A model generated the notes under the pieces. That model was not told the DNA's origin. It saw nothing but the letters and a program-made list of their open reading frames with translations, and made no database searches. 18,567 nucleotides of DNA from Gammaproteobacteria bacterium (GTDB lineage Bacteria > Pseudomonadota > Gammaproteobacteria > Chromatiales > Chromatiaceae). The position numbers and the translations under genes were made by a program. Location of the stretch: contig JAJRUY010000071.1 of assembly GCA_024277555.1 (NCBI GenBank), forward strand, positions 1-18,567. Direction: 5' to 3'. Shown here piece after piece: positions 1 through 6,078 of the stretch. Position 1 is the stretch's first letter. Every line of letters starts with the position of its first letter.

Positions 1-162
1 AGCGCGGGGCTGGCCAATCTGTATGTGGCCTACAACTTCTCGGAAAGCACCTGGGTCGATTTCAAGCTGTTTGGCATGCTGGGCATGACCTTGGTTTTCA
101 TCCTGCTGCAAGGCCTGTATCTGGCCCGACATATGCAACCACTGGGGAAAAAACAAAGCTAA
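1..162 (+). CDS. yciB: YciB family inner-membrane protein, C-terminal 53 residues (5' end outside window)
   Basis: The window opens inside a reading frame that ends with TAA at 160-162. The visible 53 residues carry one clear hydrophobic helix (FGMLGMTLVFILLQGLYLA) followed by a short basic tail containing RHM. The pattern WVDFKLFG, then this helix, then Y-x-x-RHM matches the C-terminus of YciB (also called intracellular septation protein A or IspZ). YciB is a polytopic inner-membrane protein linked to envelope integrity and cell division in enterobacteria. The next gene starts with no gap and is yciI, the partner found beside yciB in many gammaproteobacteria, which supports the call. Only the tail is visible, so completeness cannot be judged. 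Confidence 0.85.
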   Translation, partial: SAGLANLYVAYNFSESTWVDFKLFGMLGMTLVFILLQGLYLARHMQPLGKKQS

Positions 163-465
163 ATGTTATATTGCATCATGGGCACTGACAGAGATGATAG
201 CCTGCAGGACCGTATGGCAGCACGCCCCGCACATATTCAACGCCTGCGCCAGCTGCAATCGGAAGGCCGCCTGCTGCTTGCCGGGCCCAACCCAGCAATC
301 GACGCCGAAGACCCGGGCGAGGCAGGCTTCACCGGCAGCCTTGTGGTTGCTGAATTTTCCAGCCTGGAGGAAGCCGAAAGCTGGGCTGCAACCGACCCTT
401 ATGTATCATCAGGCGTGTATAAGCACGTCTCCGTCAAACCTTTCAGGAAAGTATTCCCAGAATGA
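163..465 (+). CDS. yciI: YciI family protein
   Basis: This 100-residue protein is almost the length of E. coli YciI (98) and shares its landmarks: MLYCI at the start, RPAHIQRL with a conserved His24, GRLLLAGPNP, GEAGFTGS, and DPYVSSGVYKHVSVKPF at the end. YciI belongs to the dimeric alpha/beta-barrel superfamily. Its biochemical role is unsettled; a fused relative acts in chlorohydroquinone breakdown, and the His/Asp pair is thought to form the active site. The ATG directly follows the yciB TAA, and the end overlaps the next gene by four bases (ATGA), so the three genes are probably co-transcribed. No strong Shine-Dalgarno is visible before the ATG, so translation may depend on coupling to yciB. 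Confidence 0.93.
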   Translation: MLYCIMGTDRDDSLQDRMAARPAHIQRLRQLQSEGRLLLAGPNPAIDAEDPGEAGFTGSLVVAEFSSLEEAESWAATDPYVSSGVYKHVSVKPFRKVFPE

Positions 466-1373
466 AAATAATTACCCGAAGCAAAACCAAGACCCTGGTC
501 ATTTCTCTGTTTCTGGCTGGAGCACTGCAAACCAGTGTGCAGGCCGAAAATGCCCAGGAAAACACACAAACTGCAGCGCCTCAGCCAACCGGCCCACAAA
601 CCCTAGTGACCATCAACGGGCAGGATATAACCGACCTTGAGACCCTGGCATTCAACGCCCTGCAAGGCGGGCAAAGCAGACTGGACAGCCAACAGGCGCA
701 GGTACAATTATTGAACCAGTTGGTGAACACAGTTCTTTTGGCACAACAGGCACGAAAAAACGGCGTGGACAAACTGCCCCAGGTTGCTGCCGCCATGAAA
801 ATGGCGGATATCCAGGTGCTTGCGGAGGCTCAAGTCAACTCTTTCTTTGAAAAATCCCCTGTAAGCGATGAAGAAATCAAGGCTGCATATGACCAGAAAT
901 TTACTGCCGAAAGCCTGCAGGAATACAAGGTTCGTCATATTCTGGTGCAGGAAGAAAAGCCGGCGAAAGAGATTATCGACGCTCTTGCAAAGGGGGAGGA
1001 CTTTGTAAAGCTGGCAAAGGAGCACTCGCTGGATAGCAGCAAGGACACCGGTGGTGAATTAGGTTGGATTGGTCGCAGCCAGGTGGTTAAGCCTTTTGGT
1101 GATGCCCTGACCAATCTTGAAAAAGGCGAATACAGCACTGCCCCGGTACAAACCCAGTTTGGCTGGCATGTCATTGAAGTGGTGGATATTCGCACCCAGG
1201 AACCACCTCCCCTTGAGCAGGTAAAAGATCAGCTCAAGCTGCAAATCCGGCAACAAAAGTTGGCACAAATGGTTACCGAATTACGCAAATCTGCGGAAAT
1301 CAAAGTGGAAGGTGCACAACAGGCTCCTGCTGCTACAGCCGAAAAGATCACGGATCCAGCAGCCCAAAAATAG
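462..1373 (+). CDS. Exported PpiC/parvulin-type peptidyl-prolyl cis-trans isomerase (foldase)
   Basis: This 303-residue protein starts with a Sec signal peptide: basic MKIITRSKTK, hydrophobic LVISLFLAGAL, and a likely cleavage after SVQA at residue 28. Residues about 45-150 resemble the helical SurA/PrsA N-terminal region. Residues about 155-245 form the PpiC rotamase domain, with VRHILVQ, the segment GEDFVKLAKEHSLD, GGELGWIGR and FGWHVIEV. The C-terminal stretch (about 250-290) is charged and probably helical. The likely role is a periplasmic chaperone/isomerase for exported or outer-membrane proteins. It is shorter than SurA and has one rotamase domain instead of two, and no lipobox, so it is not a PrsA lipoprotein. 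The ATG overlaps the yciI stop by four bases, giving translational coupling. Confidence 0.92.
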   Translation: MKIITRSKTKTLVISLFLAGALQTSVQAENAQENTQTAAPQPTGPQTLVTINGQDITDLETLAFNALQGGQSRLDSQQAQVQLLNQLVNTVLLAQQARKNGVDKLPQVAAAMKMADIQVLAEAQVNSFFEKSPVSDEEIKAAYDQKFTAESLQEYKVRHILVQEEKPAKEIIDALAKGEDFVKLAKEHSLDSSKDTGGELGWIGRSQVVKPFGDALTNLEKGEYSTAPVQTQFGWHVIEVVDIRTQEPPPLEQVKDQLKLQIRQQKLAQMVTELRKSAEIKVEGAQQAPAATAEKITDPAAQK

Positions 1374-1378
1374 AGAGC

Positions 1379-1408
1379 AGCGGCGCTCCGCTCGCTCAGG
1401 GCGCCGCT
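1379..1408 (-). terminator. GC-rich hairpin, possible rpoS terminator
   Basis: Bases 1379-1386 (AGCGGCGC) pair perfectly with 1401-1408 (GCGCCGCT), and one or two inner pairs can extend the 8-bp stem. Read on the minus strand (downstream of rpoS), the stem is followed after 8 bases by TTTTT (complement of 1366-1370). That makes it a plausible but imperfect intrinsic terminator in the rpoS direction. In the plus direction there is no T-run. It could instead be part of a two-hairpin repeat with the palindrome at 1412-1463. Confidence 0.4.
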
Positions 1409-1411
1409 TAC

Positions 1412-1463
1412 TAGCCCGCATTTCTCACCGGAGTTCGGGAATTCCGGTGAGAAATGCGGGCTA
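1412..1463. repeat. Perfect 21-bp inverted repeat with 10-base loop (52-bp palindromic element)
   Basis: Bases 1412-1432 (starting TAGCCCGCATTTCTCACC) are the exact reverse complement of 1443-1463 (ending GGTGAGAAATGCGGGCTA), with loop GTTCGGGAAT at 1433-1442. It sits between the convergent ppiC-type gene and rpoS. There is no T-run on either side, so it is not a standard intrinsic terminator, though it could block polymerase from both directions or protect mRNA 3' ends. The long perfect arms also suit a miniature palindromic mobile element or a remnant of insertion-sequence ends. I see no target-site duplication. Confidence 0.75.
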
Positions 1464-1471
1464 AGCTGCTG

Positions 1472-2377
1472 TCAATCAAACAGCGTATCCATATCATAAC
1501 CCTGCTGCTCAAGAATCACCCGCAAGCGCTTGAGGGCGTCGATCTGAATCTGCCGCACCCGTTCCCGGGTGACACCCAGCTCCACAGCAACCTGTTCCAG
1601 GGTTGAATTGTCGTATCCCTGAAGTCCGAACCGGCGCCTCACCACTTCCCGCTGATTACTGTTCAGCTTATCCAGCCATTTTTCGAGGTGGGCATGAATG
1701 TCTTCTGCCTGCAAATGCTCCGTCGGCTCTTCAACAGAATGGTCTGTTATAACATCGACGAAAGGCTTGTCCCCTTCCCTGCCATAAGGCATATCCACCG
1801 AAGTTATGCGTTCATTGAAACCCAGTATGCGTTCTACATCCTGCAAGGGCTTGTCCAGCAATTTGGCAATATCCTCAGCACCGGGATCACGATCAAGCTG
1901 TTGGGACAGCTGGCGGGCAGCCCGAAGATAGGTGTTGATTTCCTTTACCACATGAATCGGCAAGCGAACGGTGCGGGCCTGATTCATGATCGCCCGTTCA
2001 ATGGTTTGCCTGATCCACCAGGTAGCATAGGTGGAAAAACGAAAGCCACGTTCAGGATCAAACTTTTCTACAGCCCGGATCAGACCAAGGTTTCCTTCCT
2101 CGATGAGATCCAGCAGCGGCAACCCCCGGTTCAGATAGCGCCGTGCGATTTTAACCACCAGGCGCAGGTTGCTTTCTATCATGCGTTTGCGCGCTGCATC
2201 ATCTCCTTTGCCAATAGCCCGCGCCAGCTCAATTTCTTCTGCTGCTGTCAGCAGTCTGGATGCGCCTATCTCCCGTAAATAGAGACGGGTTGCATCCAAA
2301 GCTTCTTCCTCGCCTGCGGTGCCATCTCGCACCTGTTCCCTGGCATCCGTTTTACTGTTCTCCTTTTTTTCTGTCAT
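1472..2377 (-). CDS. rpoS: RNA polymerase sigma factor RpoS (sigma-38)
   Basis: RpoS is the stationary-phase and general stress sigma factor. From the chosen start it has 301 residues, against about 330 in E. coli, the difference lying in a short, charged N-terminus. Region 1.2 begins near RLYLREIGAS, region 2 carries NLRLVVKIARRYLNRGLPL, FRFSTYATWWIRQ and RTVRLPIHVVKEIN, and region 4 ends with the helix-turn-helix LEQVAVELGVTRERVRQIQ. The RPIHV-type junction and the position directly after nlpD separate it from RpoD and RpoH. I chose ATG at 2377 over an in-frame TTG at 2398 because GGGTGA lies 5 bases upstream of the ATG. In other gammaproteobacteria the main rpoS promoter lies inside nlpD; I did not find a convincing one here by eye. 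Confidence 0.97.
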   Translation of the reverse strand: MTEKKENSKTDAREQVRDGTAGEEEALDATRLYLREIGASRLLTAAEEIELARAIGKGDDAARKRMIESNLRLVVKIARRYLNRGLPLLDLIEEGNLGLIRAVEKFDPERGFRFSTYATWWIRQTIERAIMNQARTVRLPIHVVKEINTYLRAARQLSQQLDRDPGAEDIAKLLDKPLQDVERILGFNERITSVDMPYGREGDKPFVDVITDHSVEEPTEHLQAEDIHAHLEKWLDKLNSNQREVVRRRFGLQGYDNSTLEQVAVELGVTRERVRQIQIDALKRLRVILEQQGYDMDTLFD

Positions 2378-2382
2378 ATATT

Positions 2383-2388
2383 TCACCC
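2383..2388 (-). promoter_or_regulatory. Shine-Dalgarno that sets the rpoS start
   Basis: The minus strand reads GGGTGA, then 5 bases, then ATG at 2377. The in-frame TTG at 2398 has no comparable site. This decides the shorter 301-residue RpoS. Confidence 0.6.
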
Positions 2389-2460
2389 GCAAGTGCAACG
2401 GCCATTCCTGCCTGTTACACGAAGCATCCAGCCAATTGCCTGGATCAGCAGGTTCAGGAG

Positions 2461-3273
2461 TTATCCACGAGGCAGATAGACCAGCGGATCCACGGGTTTT
2501 CCATAACGCCGAACCTCGAAATAAAGCAGCGCACTTCCCTGGTTGGTAATACCCATATTCGAAATATGCTGGCCTCTTTTAACCGCGTCCCCCTCTTTTA
2601 CCAAAAGATTGCTATTGTGCCCGTAAGCGCTCAAATACTTCTTGTTGTGCTTGATGATAATAAGCTGCCCATAGCCTATAAGTCCACTTCCCACATACAC
2701 GACTTCTCCGGCCTCGGCCGCCAGCACTTTTTGGCCTGGTTTCCCGCCGATTTTAATGCCGCTGCGAGAAGCATCTGCTGAAGAATATCGGGACAGGATT
2801 CTGCCTTTCGTCGGCCATTGCCAGCGCAGCTTTCCACTAGCTACTGGAGGTGTTTTTTTGTTCTTGGTTGGCTTTGCCACTGGTTGAGGAGGCTTTTTTG
2901 GCGTAACCCTGACCACAGGCTTTTTGTTGTTGCTTGGCAGCGGCGCAGTTTTCTTGGGTGTTTTTTCCGGAGCAACATAAGGTCTCCGGGGAGATTTTAG
3001 TGGAGAAAGCCTGATCAACTGACCCGGATAAATGGTATAGGGGCTGCGCATATTATTCCAGCGCGCTACTGTCTGGTAGTCCAGACCGGCTCGCCATGCA
3101 ATGGAATACAGGCTGTCTCCCTTGCGCACCCTGTAGGTTCCACCGGGTTTCTTTACCAGAGGCCGGGGCTTGGATTGCTGACTATACCCGGTCGAAGTGC
3201 CCTGACTTGCGCAGCCACCGATCACCACAGTCATCAACAGCAGCACACATCCGGCAAGGATGGTGCGAATCAA
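2461..3273 (-). CDS. nlpD: NlpD-like lipoprotein with LysM and degenerate LytM (M23) domains
   Basis: NlpD is an outer-membrane lipoprotein that activates the amidase AmiC during cell separation. From TTG at 3273 the product has 270 residues: a lipoprotein signal with lipobox VVIGGC (Cys21), a LysM domain (YRVRKGDSLYSIAWRAG, about 41-85), a Pro/Lys-rich linker, and a C-terminal LytM fold (about 160-265; GQLIIIKHNKKYLSAYGHN and a terminal VYLPRG). The catalytic zinc-binding pattern is lost: RSGIKIGG replaces the H-x(3)-D type motif and LLYFEVRR replaces LHFE. So it should not be a hydrolase, as in E. coli NlpD. A GTG at 3342, overlapping the yqaA stop, would add 23 residues before the signal; I prefer TTG because it gives a textbook lipoprotein N-terminus, but the ribosome site (AGG) is weak. 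Confidence 0.92.
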   Translation of the reverse strand: MIRTILAGCVLLLMTVVIGGCASQGTSTGYSQQSKPRPLVKKPGGTYRVRKGDSLYSIAWRAGLDYQTVARWNNMRSPYTIYPGQLIRLSPLKSPRRPYVAPEKTPKKTAPLPSNNKKPVVRVTPKKPPQPVAKPTKNKKTPPVASGKLRWQWPTKGRILSRYSSADASRSGIKIGGKPGQKVLAAEAGEVVYVGSGLIGYGQLIIIKHNKKYLSAYGHNSNLLVKEGDAVKRGQHISNMGITNQGSALLYFEVRRYGKPVDPLVYLPRG

Positions 3274-3338
3274 AATACCTGCATGCCGGATGCCATTAGT
3301 CCGGCAACCTGATGTTTGTATATTTTTCTTATCCACAC

Positions 3339-3920
3339 TCACCAGAATTTGACCATGACAACTGCAATGAAAATGATCGCCAACAGACCCCACCCGATCA
3401 CATCCATGTATTTGTGCAGTTTTTCTTCCATGGGCTTCCCTCCCCATGCCATCAGGCCGGCAACCAGAAAAAAGCGCCCTCCCCGACCGACAATGGAAGC
3501 GAGTACAAAGGGCAGGAAGCTCATGGAAATAACCCCTGCAGTGACGGTGAATATCTTGTAGGGGATAGGGGAGAATCCAGCAATGAGTATCGCCCAGAAA
3601 CCCCAAGCATCGAACCAGGAGCGGGCACGCAAATATTTCTCATAATGTCCGAACTCATGCAGCAGGGGCTCGATAAACTCAAAAGCCCACATGCCGATCA
3701 AATACCCGGCAACCCCGCCGGCTACCGAAGCCAGGGTAGTTAGAAGCGCGAAACCCCAGGCTTTGGCCGGTTGGGCCAGACTCATGGGAGCCAACATTAC
3801 ATCCGGTGGCACCGGGAAGAAGGATGATTCCGCAAAGCTCAGACCCCCAAGATACCAGGGCGCTTTCGGGTGCCGCGCCCATTGCATGGCGCGGGCATAC
3901 AAACCGGAAAACAGTTTCAA
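3339..3920 (-). CDS. yqaA: YqaA family (DedA/SNARE-associated type) inner-membrane protein
   Basis: This 193-residue membrane protein has several hydrophobic helices and the family signature GLSFAESSFFPVPPDVMLAPM near the N-terminus, followed by a re-entrant-type SPIPYKIFTVTAG segment and a GRGGRFF turn. These are hallmarks of YqaA, a short relative of DedA proteins, a family now associated with lipid-carrier or phospholipid translocation; the substrate of YqaA itself is not known to me. The start is TTG at 3920, chosen because the sequence KLFSGLYARAM before the core matches how family members begin and GAGG lies 8 bases upstream. A 138-base gap separates it from pcm, the largest in this operon, and holds only a weak 6-bp hairpin (3939-3960). 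An internal promoter there is possible but not evident. Confidence 0.88.
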   Translation of the reverse strand: MKLFSGLYARAMQWARHPKAPWYLGGLSFAESSFFPVPPDVMLAPMSLAQPAKAWGFALLTTLASVAGGVAGYLIGMWAFEFIEPLLHEFGHYEKYLRARSWFDAWGFWAILIAGFSPIPYKIFTVTAGVISMSFLPFVLASIVGRGGRFFLVAGLMAWGGKPMEEKLHKYMDVIGWGLLAIIFIAVVMVKFW

Positions 3921-4058
3921 CCTAAAATCCTCGGTTGGACAGACTCGGGTGTGCGTCTGTAGCGTGCTTCACCGGGCATGCGAAAGCAACTATTGGATAA
4001 CAACCATGTCATTTCAGTAACTTGGCTTGCATTGGGTGCTCGGCTCGAGAGGTCAGGT

Positions 4059-4694
4059 TCAAGTTTCCACCCCTCCAAGCAACGGCACGAAGTTTACTGG
4101 TTCCAGCATTTCGGTATCGTATCCTCTCTCCGTGCGGGTCACCTTGACCAGCGCCTGGGCGCATGCCCCACCAATGGGGAGAATCATGCGTGCTCCAGGG
4201 CGCAGCTGTTCTACCAGGGAGCGGGGAATGCCCTCTGGTGCGGCGGTGACGATGATCCCGTCATAGGGTGAAAACTCCGGCAGCCCCAGGCCACCGTCAG
4301 AGTGTCTGGGGTGGATATTGCGCAACTTGAGCAGGCGAAAGCGCTGCTTCGCCTGCTCTAGCAGCGGAGCAATGCGCTCTACGGTATAGACCCGTCGCAC
4401 CAAAGGCGCAAGTATAGCAGTCTGGTAACCGGAACCAGTACCAACCTCCAGCACGGTATCGAGAGTTTCATCTCCCAGCAGCGCTTCTGTCATGCGCGCC
4501 ACGATATAGGGTTGCGAGATGGTCTGGGAGCGGCCGATGGGCAAGGCCGTGTTCTCATAGGCACGGCTGGCCAGTGCTTCATCCACAAAAATATGCCGCG
4601 GCACTTGGCGCATCACCTGCAGCACCCGTTCATCCCGAATACCTTCATCACGCAGTTGCCGCACCAATCGATCCCTGGTGCGCTCGGAGGTCAT
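4059..4694 (-). CDS. pcm: Protein-L-isoaspartate O-methyltransferase
   Basis: This cytosolic enzyme transfers a methyl group from S-adenosylmethionine to abnormal L-isoaspartyl residues and so starts repair of aged proteins. From ATG at 4694 it has 211 residues, close to the 208 of E. coli. Visible motifs are RHIFVDEALASRAYENTALPIG, in part the substrate loop, then QTISQPYIVARM with the conserved Ser60, and SAM motif I VLEVGTGSGYQTA (81-93). The frame stays open back to 4769 inside surE, but MTSERTRDRL is the usual family start and AGGA lies 6 bases before the 4694 ATG. surE ends 19 bases upstream, giving the classic surE-pcm pair. Confidence 0.97.
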   Translation of the reverse strand: MTSERTRDRLVRQLRDEGIRDERVLQVMRQVPRHIFVDEALASRAYENTALPIGRSQTISQPYIVARMTEALLGDETLDTVLEVGTGSGYQTAILAPLVRRVYTVERIAPLLEQAKQRFRLLKLRNIHPRHSDGGLGLPEFSPYDGIIVTAAPEGIPRSLVEQLRPGARMILPIGGACAQALVKVTRTERGYDTEMLEPVNFVPLLGGVET

Positions 4695-4700
4695 TCCCTG

Positions 4701-4704
4701 TCCT
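4701..4704 (-). promoter_or_regulatory. Shine-Dalgarno that sets the pcm start
   Basis: AGGA on the minus strand lies 6 bases upstream of ATG at 4694. It sits between the surE stop (4714) and pcm, and supports the 211-residue form over a 236-residue form starting inside surE. Confidence 0.6.
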
Positions 4705-4713
4705 GCTTTCAGA

Positions 4714-5472
4714 TCAGAATTCACAACTTCCGTCCTCCAGCCAGTTCTGCAGCGGTTCAATGGCGGCATGCCGGGTCAGATCCACTTGCAGCGGCGTAAT
4801 GGATACGCAGGAGTTCCGCAAGGCAAAAAAATCGGTGCCAGGCCCGGCATCCTGCTCCGGGCCTGCAGGACCTACCCAATAGATGGGGCGGCCCCTGGGA
4901 TCCATCTCCTTGACTACCGGCTCTGCCTTGTGCCGGTGTCCCAGACGGGTGATTTTCATACCCCGAATATCTGCAAGGAGCAAATCCGGTACATTCACGT
5001 TGAGTATGGTCTCTGCAGCCAATGGCCTGCGCTGCAGGCGTTCGATAAGCTGTACCGCAACCTGTGCCGCTGTATCAAAATGCCTGGGTGCATGGGAAGC
5101 TATGGAAATCGCCATAGCGGGAAATCCCAGGAAACGCCCTTCCGTCGCTGCCGCCACGGTACCGGAATAAATCACATCATCCCCCATGTTGGCTCCGGCA
5201 TTGATGCCTGCAACTACCATGTCCGGCTCTTCTTCCAGCAGGCCGGTAATGGCCAGATGCACACAGTCCGTAGGGGTGCCTTCCACCCGAATATAGCCAT
5301 TTTCCATATTATGAGCACGGATAGGCATTTCCAGGGTCAATGAGTTGCTGGCGCCACTGCGGTCACGATCCGGAGCAACCACCACCACATCAGCCACCGT
5401 CTGTAATGCATTCGCCAGAGCCTTCAGTCCCGGAGCCTGGTAGCCGTCATCATTACTCAACAAGATACGCAT
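4714..5472 (-). CDS. surE: 5'/3'-nucleotidase SurE
   Basis: SurE is a metal-dependent phosphatase acting on nucleoside monophosphates and short polyphosphates, and is linked to stationary-phase survival. The 252-residue protein has the full metal site at the same positions as E. coli: Asp8-Asp9 in ILLSNDDG, Ser39 in DRDRSGASNS, and Asn91 in AGINAGANMGDD. Other family blocks are EGTPTDCVHLA and YSGTVAAATEG. Its ATG is the first of a minus-strand run to pcm, yqaA, nlpD and rpoS. No Shine-Dalgarno is visible upstream; instead a -10-like TAAAAT ends 6 bases before the ATG. In most relatives truD sits directly upstream on the same strand; here smr intervenes in the opposite orientation, so surE needs its own promoter. 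Confidence 0.97.
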   Translation of the reverse strand: MRILLSNDDGYQAPGLKALANALQTVADVVVVAPDRDRSGASNSLTLEMPIRAHNMENGYIRVEGTPTDCVHLAITGLLEEEPDMVVAGINAGANMGDDVIYSGTVAAATEGRFLGFPAMAISIASHAPRHFDTAAQVAVQLIERLQRRPLAAETILNVNVPDLLLADIRGMKITRLGHRHKAEPVVKEMDPRGRPIYWVGPAGPEQDAGPGTDFFALRNSCVSITPLQVDLTRHAAIEPLQNWLEDGSCEF

Positions 5473-5478
5473 TATATA

Positions 5479-5484
5479 ATTTTA
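5479..5484 (-). promoter_or_regulatory. -10-like box upstream of surE (possibly leaderless)
   Basis: The minus strand reads TAAAAT, then TATATA, then ATG of surE at 5472. A start about 7 bases after the box would fall on the ATG itself. No good -35 is visible (ATGTGG at 17-base spacing). Confidence 0.35.
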
Positions 5485-5529
5485 ACCGAAAGCGGGTCTG
5501 GCCACATCCAGATTGAGCGTTTCCGGGGT

Positions 5530-5535
5530 TATAAT
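5530..5535 (+). promoter_or_regulatory. Consensus -10 box (TATAAT) upstream of smr (possibly leaderless)
   Basis: A perfect TATAAT is followed by TCTCTC and then ATG of the Smr gene at 5542. The -35 position is weak (TCCAGA at 17-base spacing). No Shine-Dalgarno lies between, so the transcript would begin at or near the start codon. Confidence 0.5.
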
Positions 5536-5541
5536 TCTCTC

Positions 5542-6078
5542 ATGGATTCCAAAGACAACAATCCCGATAGTGAGTTCAATACCTTCCGTGATGCCATGCA
5601 GGGAGTAGAACCCCTGCACCATGACAAAAAGCCCCCCTGGCACAAGCGCAAGCACCCGGTTCCCCTGGAGTTTCCAGATCAGAACCAACCTGGGGATGAG
5701 TTTGCAGATACACTGATGGAAACGCCGGATTTCCTGGAATTTCGCCGCCCCGGGATTCAACACCGGCTATATGCAGATTTGCAGCGCGGCGCACTCAGCC
5801 CCGAGGCTACACTGGACTTGCACGGTATGCGCGCCAGCGATGCCCGTCAGGCCCTGAGCAGGTTTCTCGGTCAAAGCCTCAGAGCCCGGCATCGCTGTGT
5901 GCGTATCATTCACGGCAAGGGACGGGGATCGAGTCAGCAACCAGTGCTCAAACAAAGGATCAACCAATGGCTGCCCCAGCGCAAGGAAGTGCTGGCTTTC
6001 TGCTCTGCCCCCGGTTGGGATGGCGGCACTGGCGCAGCCTATGTGCTGTTATCCAGAAAGTGGGGAGACAACTCATAG
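5542..6078 (+). CDS. Smr domain protein, SmrA-like
   Basis: This 178-residue protein has a polar N-terminal region (DSEFNTFRDAMQGVEPL), a linker block FLEFRRPGIQHRLYADLQRG (65-83), and a C-terminal Smr domain with LDLHG (91-95), IHGKGRG (123-129) and a final GGTGAAYVLL (161-170). The N-terminal FRDAM-GV-PL pattern and the LEFRR-G-QH block resemble E. coli SmrA (YdaL) more than SmrB. Smr domains are nucleases or nucleic-acid binders; SmrB cuts mRNA at collided ribosomes and SmrA is a related nuclease. The intact DLHG and HGKG motifs suggest an active domain, but the substrate is inferred. It stands alone on the plus strand between surE and truD; its stop TAG (6076-6078) directly abuts the truD stop on the other strand. 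Confidence 0.9.
   Translation: MDSKDNNPDSEFNTFRDAMQGVEPLHHDKKPPWHKRKHPVPLEFPDQNQPGDEFADTLMETPDFLEFRRPGIQHRLYADLQRGALSPEATLDLHGMRASDARQALSRFLGQSLRARHRCVRIIHGKGRGSSQQPVLKQRINQWLPQRKEVLAFCSAPGWDGGTGAAYVLLSRKWGDNS

Noticed and set aside
2426..2445. 6-bp hairpin (ATCCAG/CTGGAT) in the nlpD-rpoS gap, possibly a leader structure
   Set aside because: The stem is short with an 8-base loop, has no T-run and does not cover the rpoS ribosome site. It is too weak to call a regulatory element.
3274..3606. Long upstream extension of the nlpD frame into yqaA
   Set aside because: The extension is a shadow of yqaA in another frame, and a clean lipoprotein signal begins at 3273.
3939..3960. 6-bp hairpin (ACAGAC/GTCTGT) between pcm and yqaA
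   Set aside because: No T-run follows it, the loop is 10 bases, and such stems are expected by chance in a 138-base gap.
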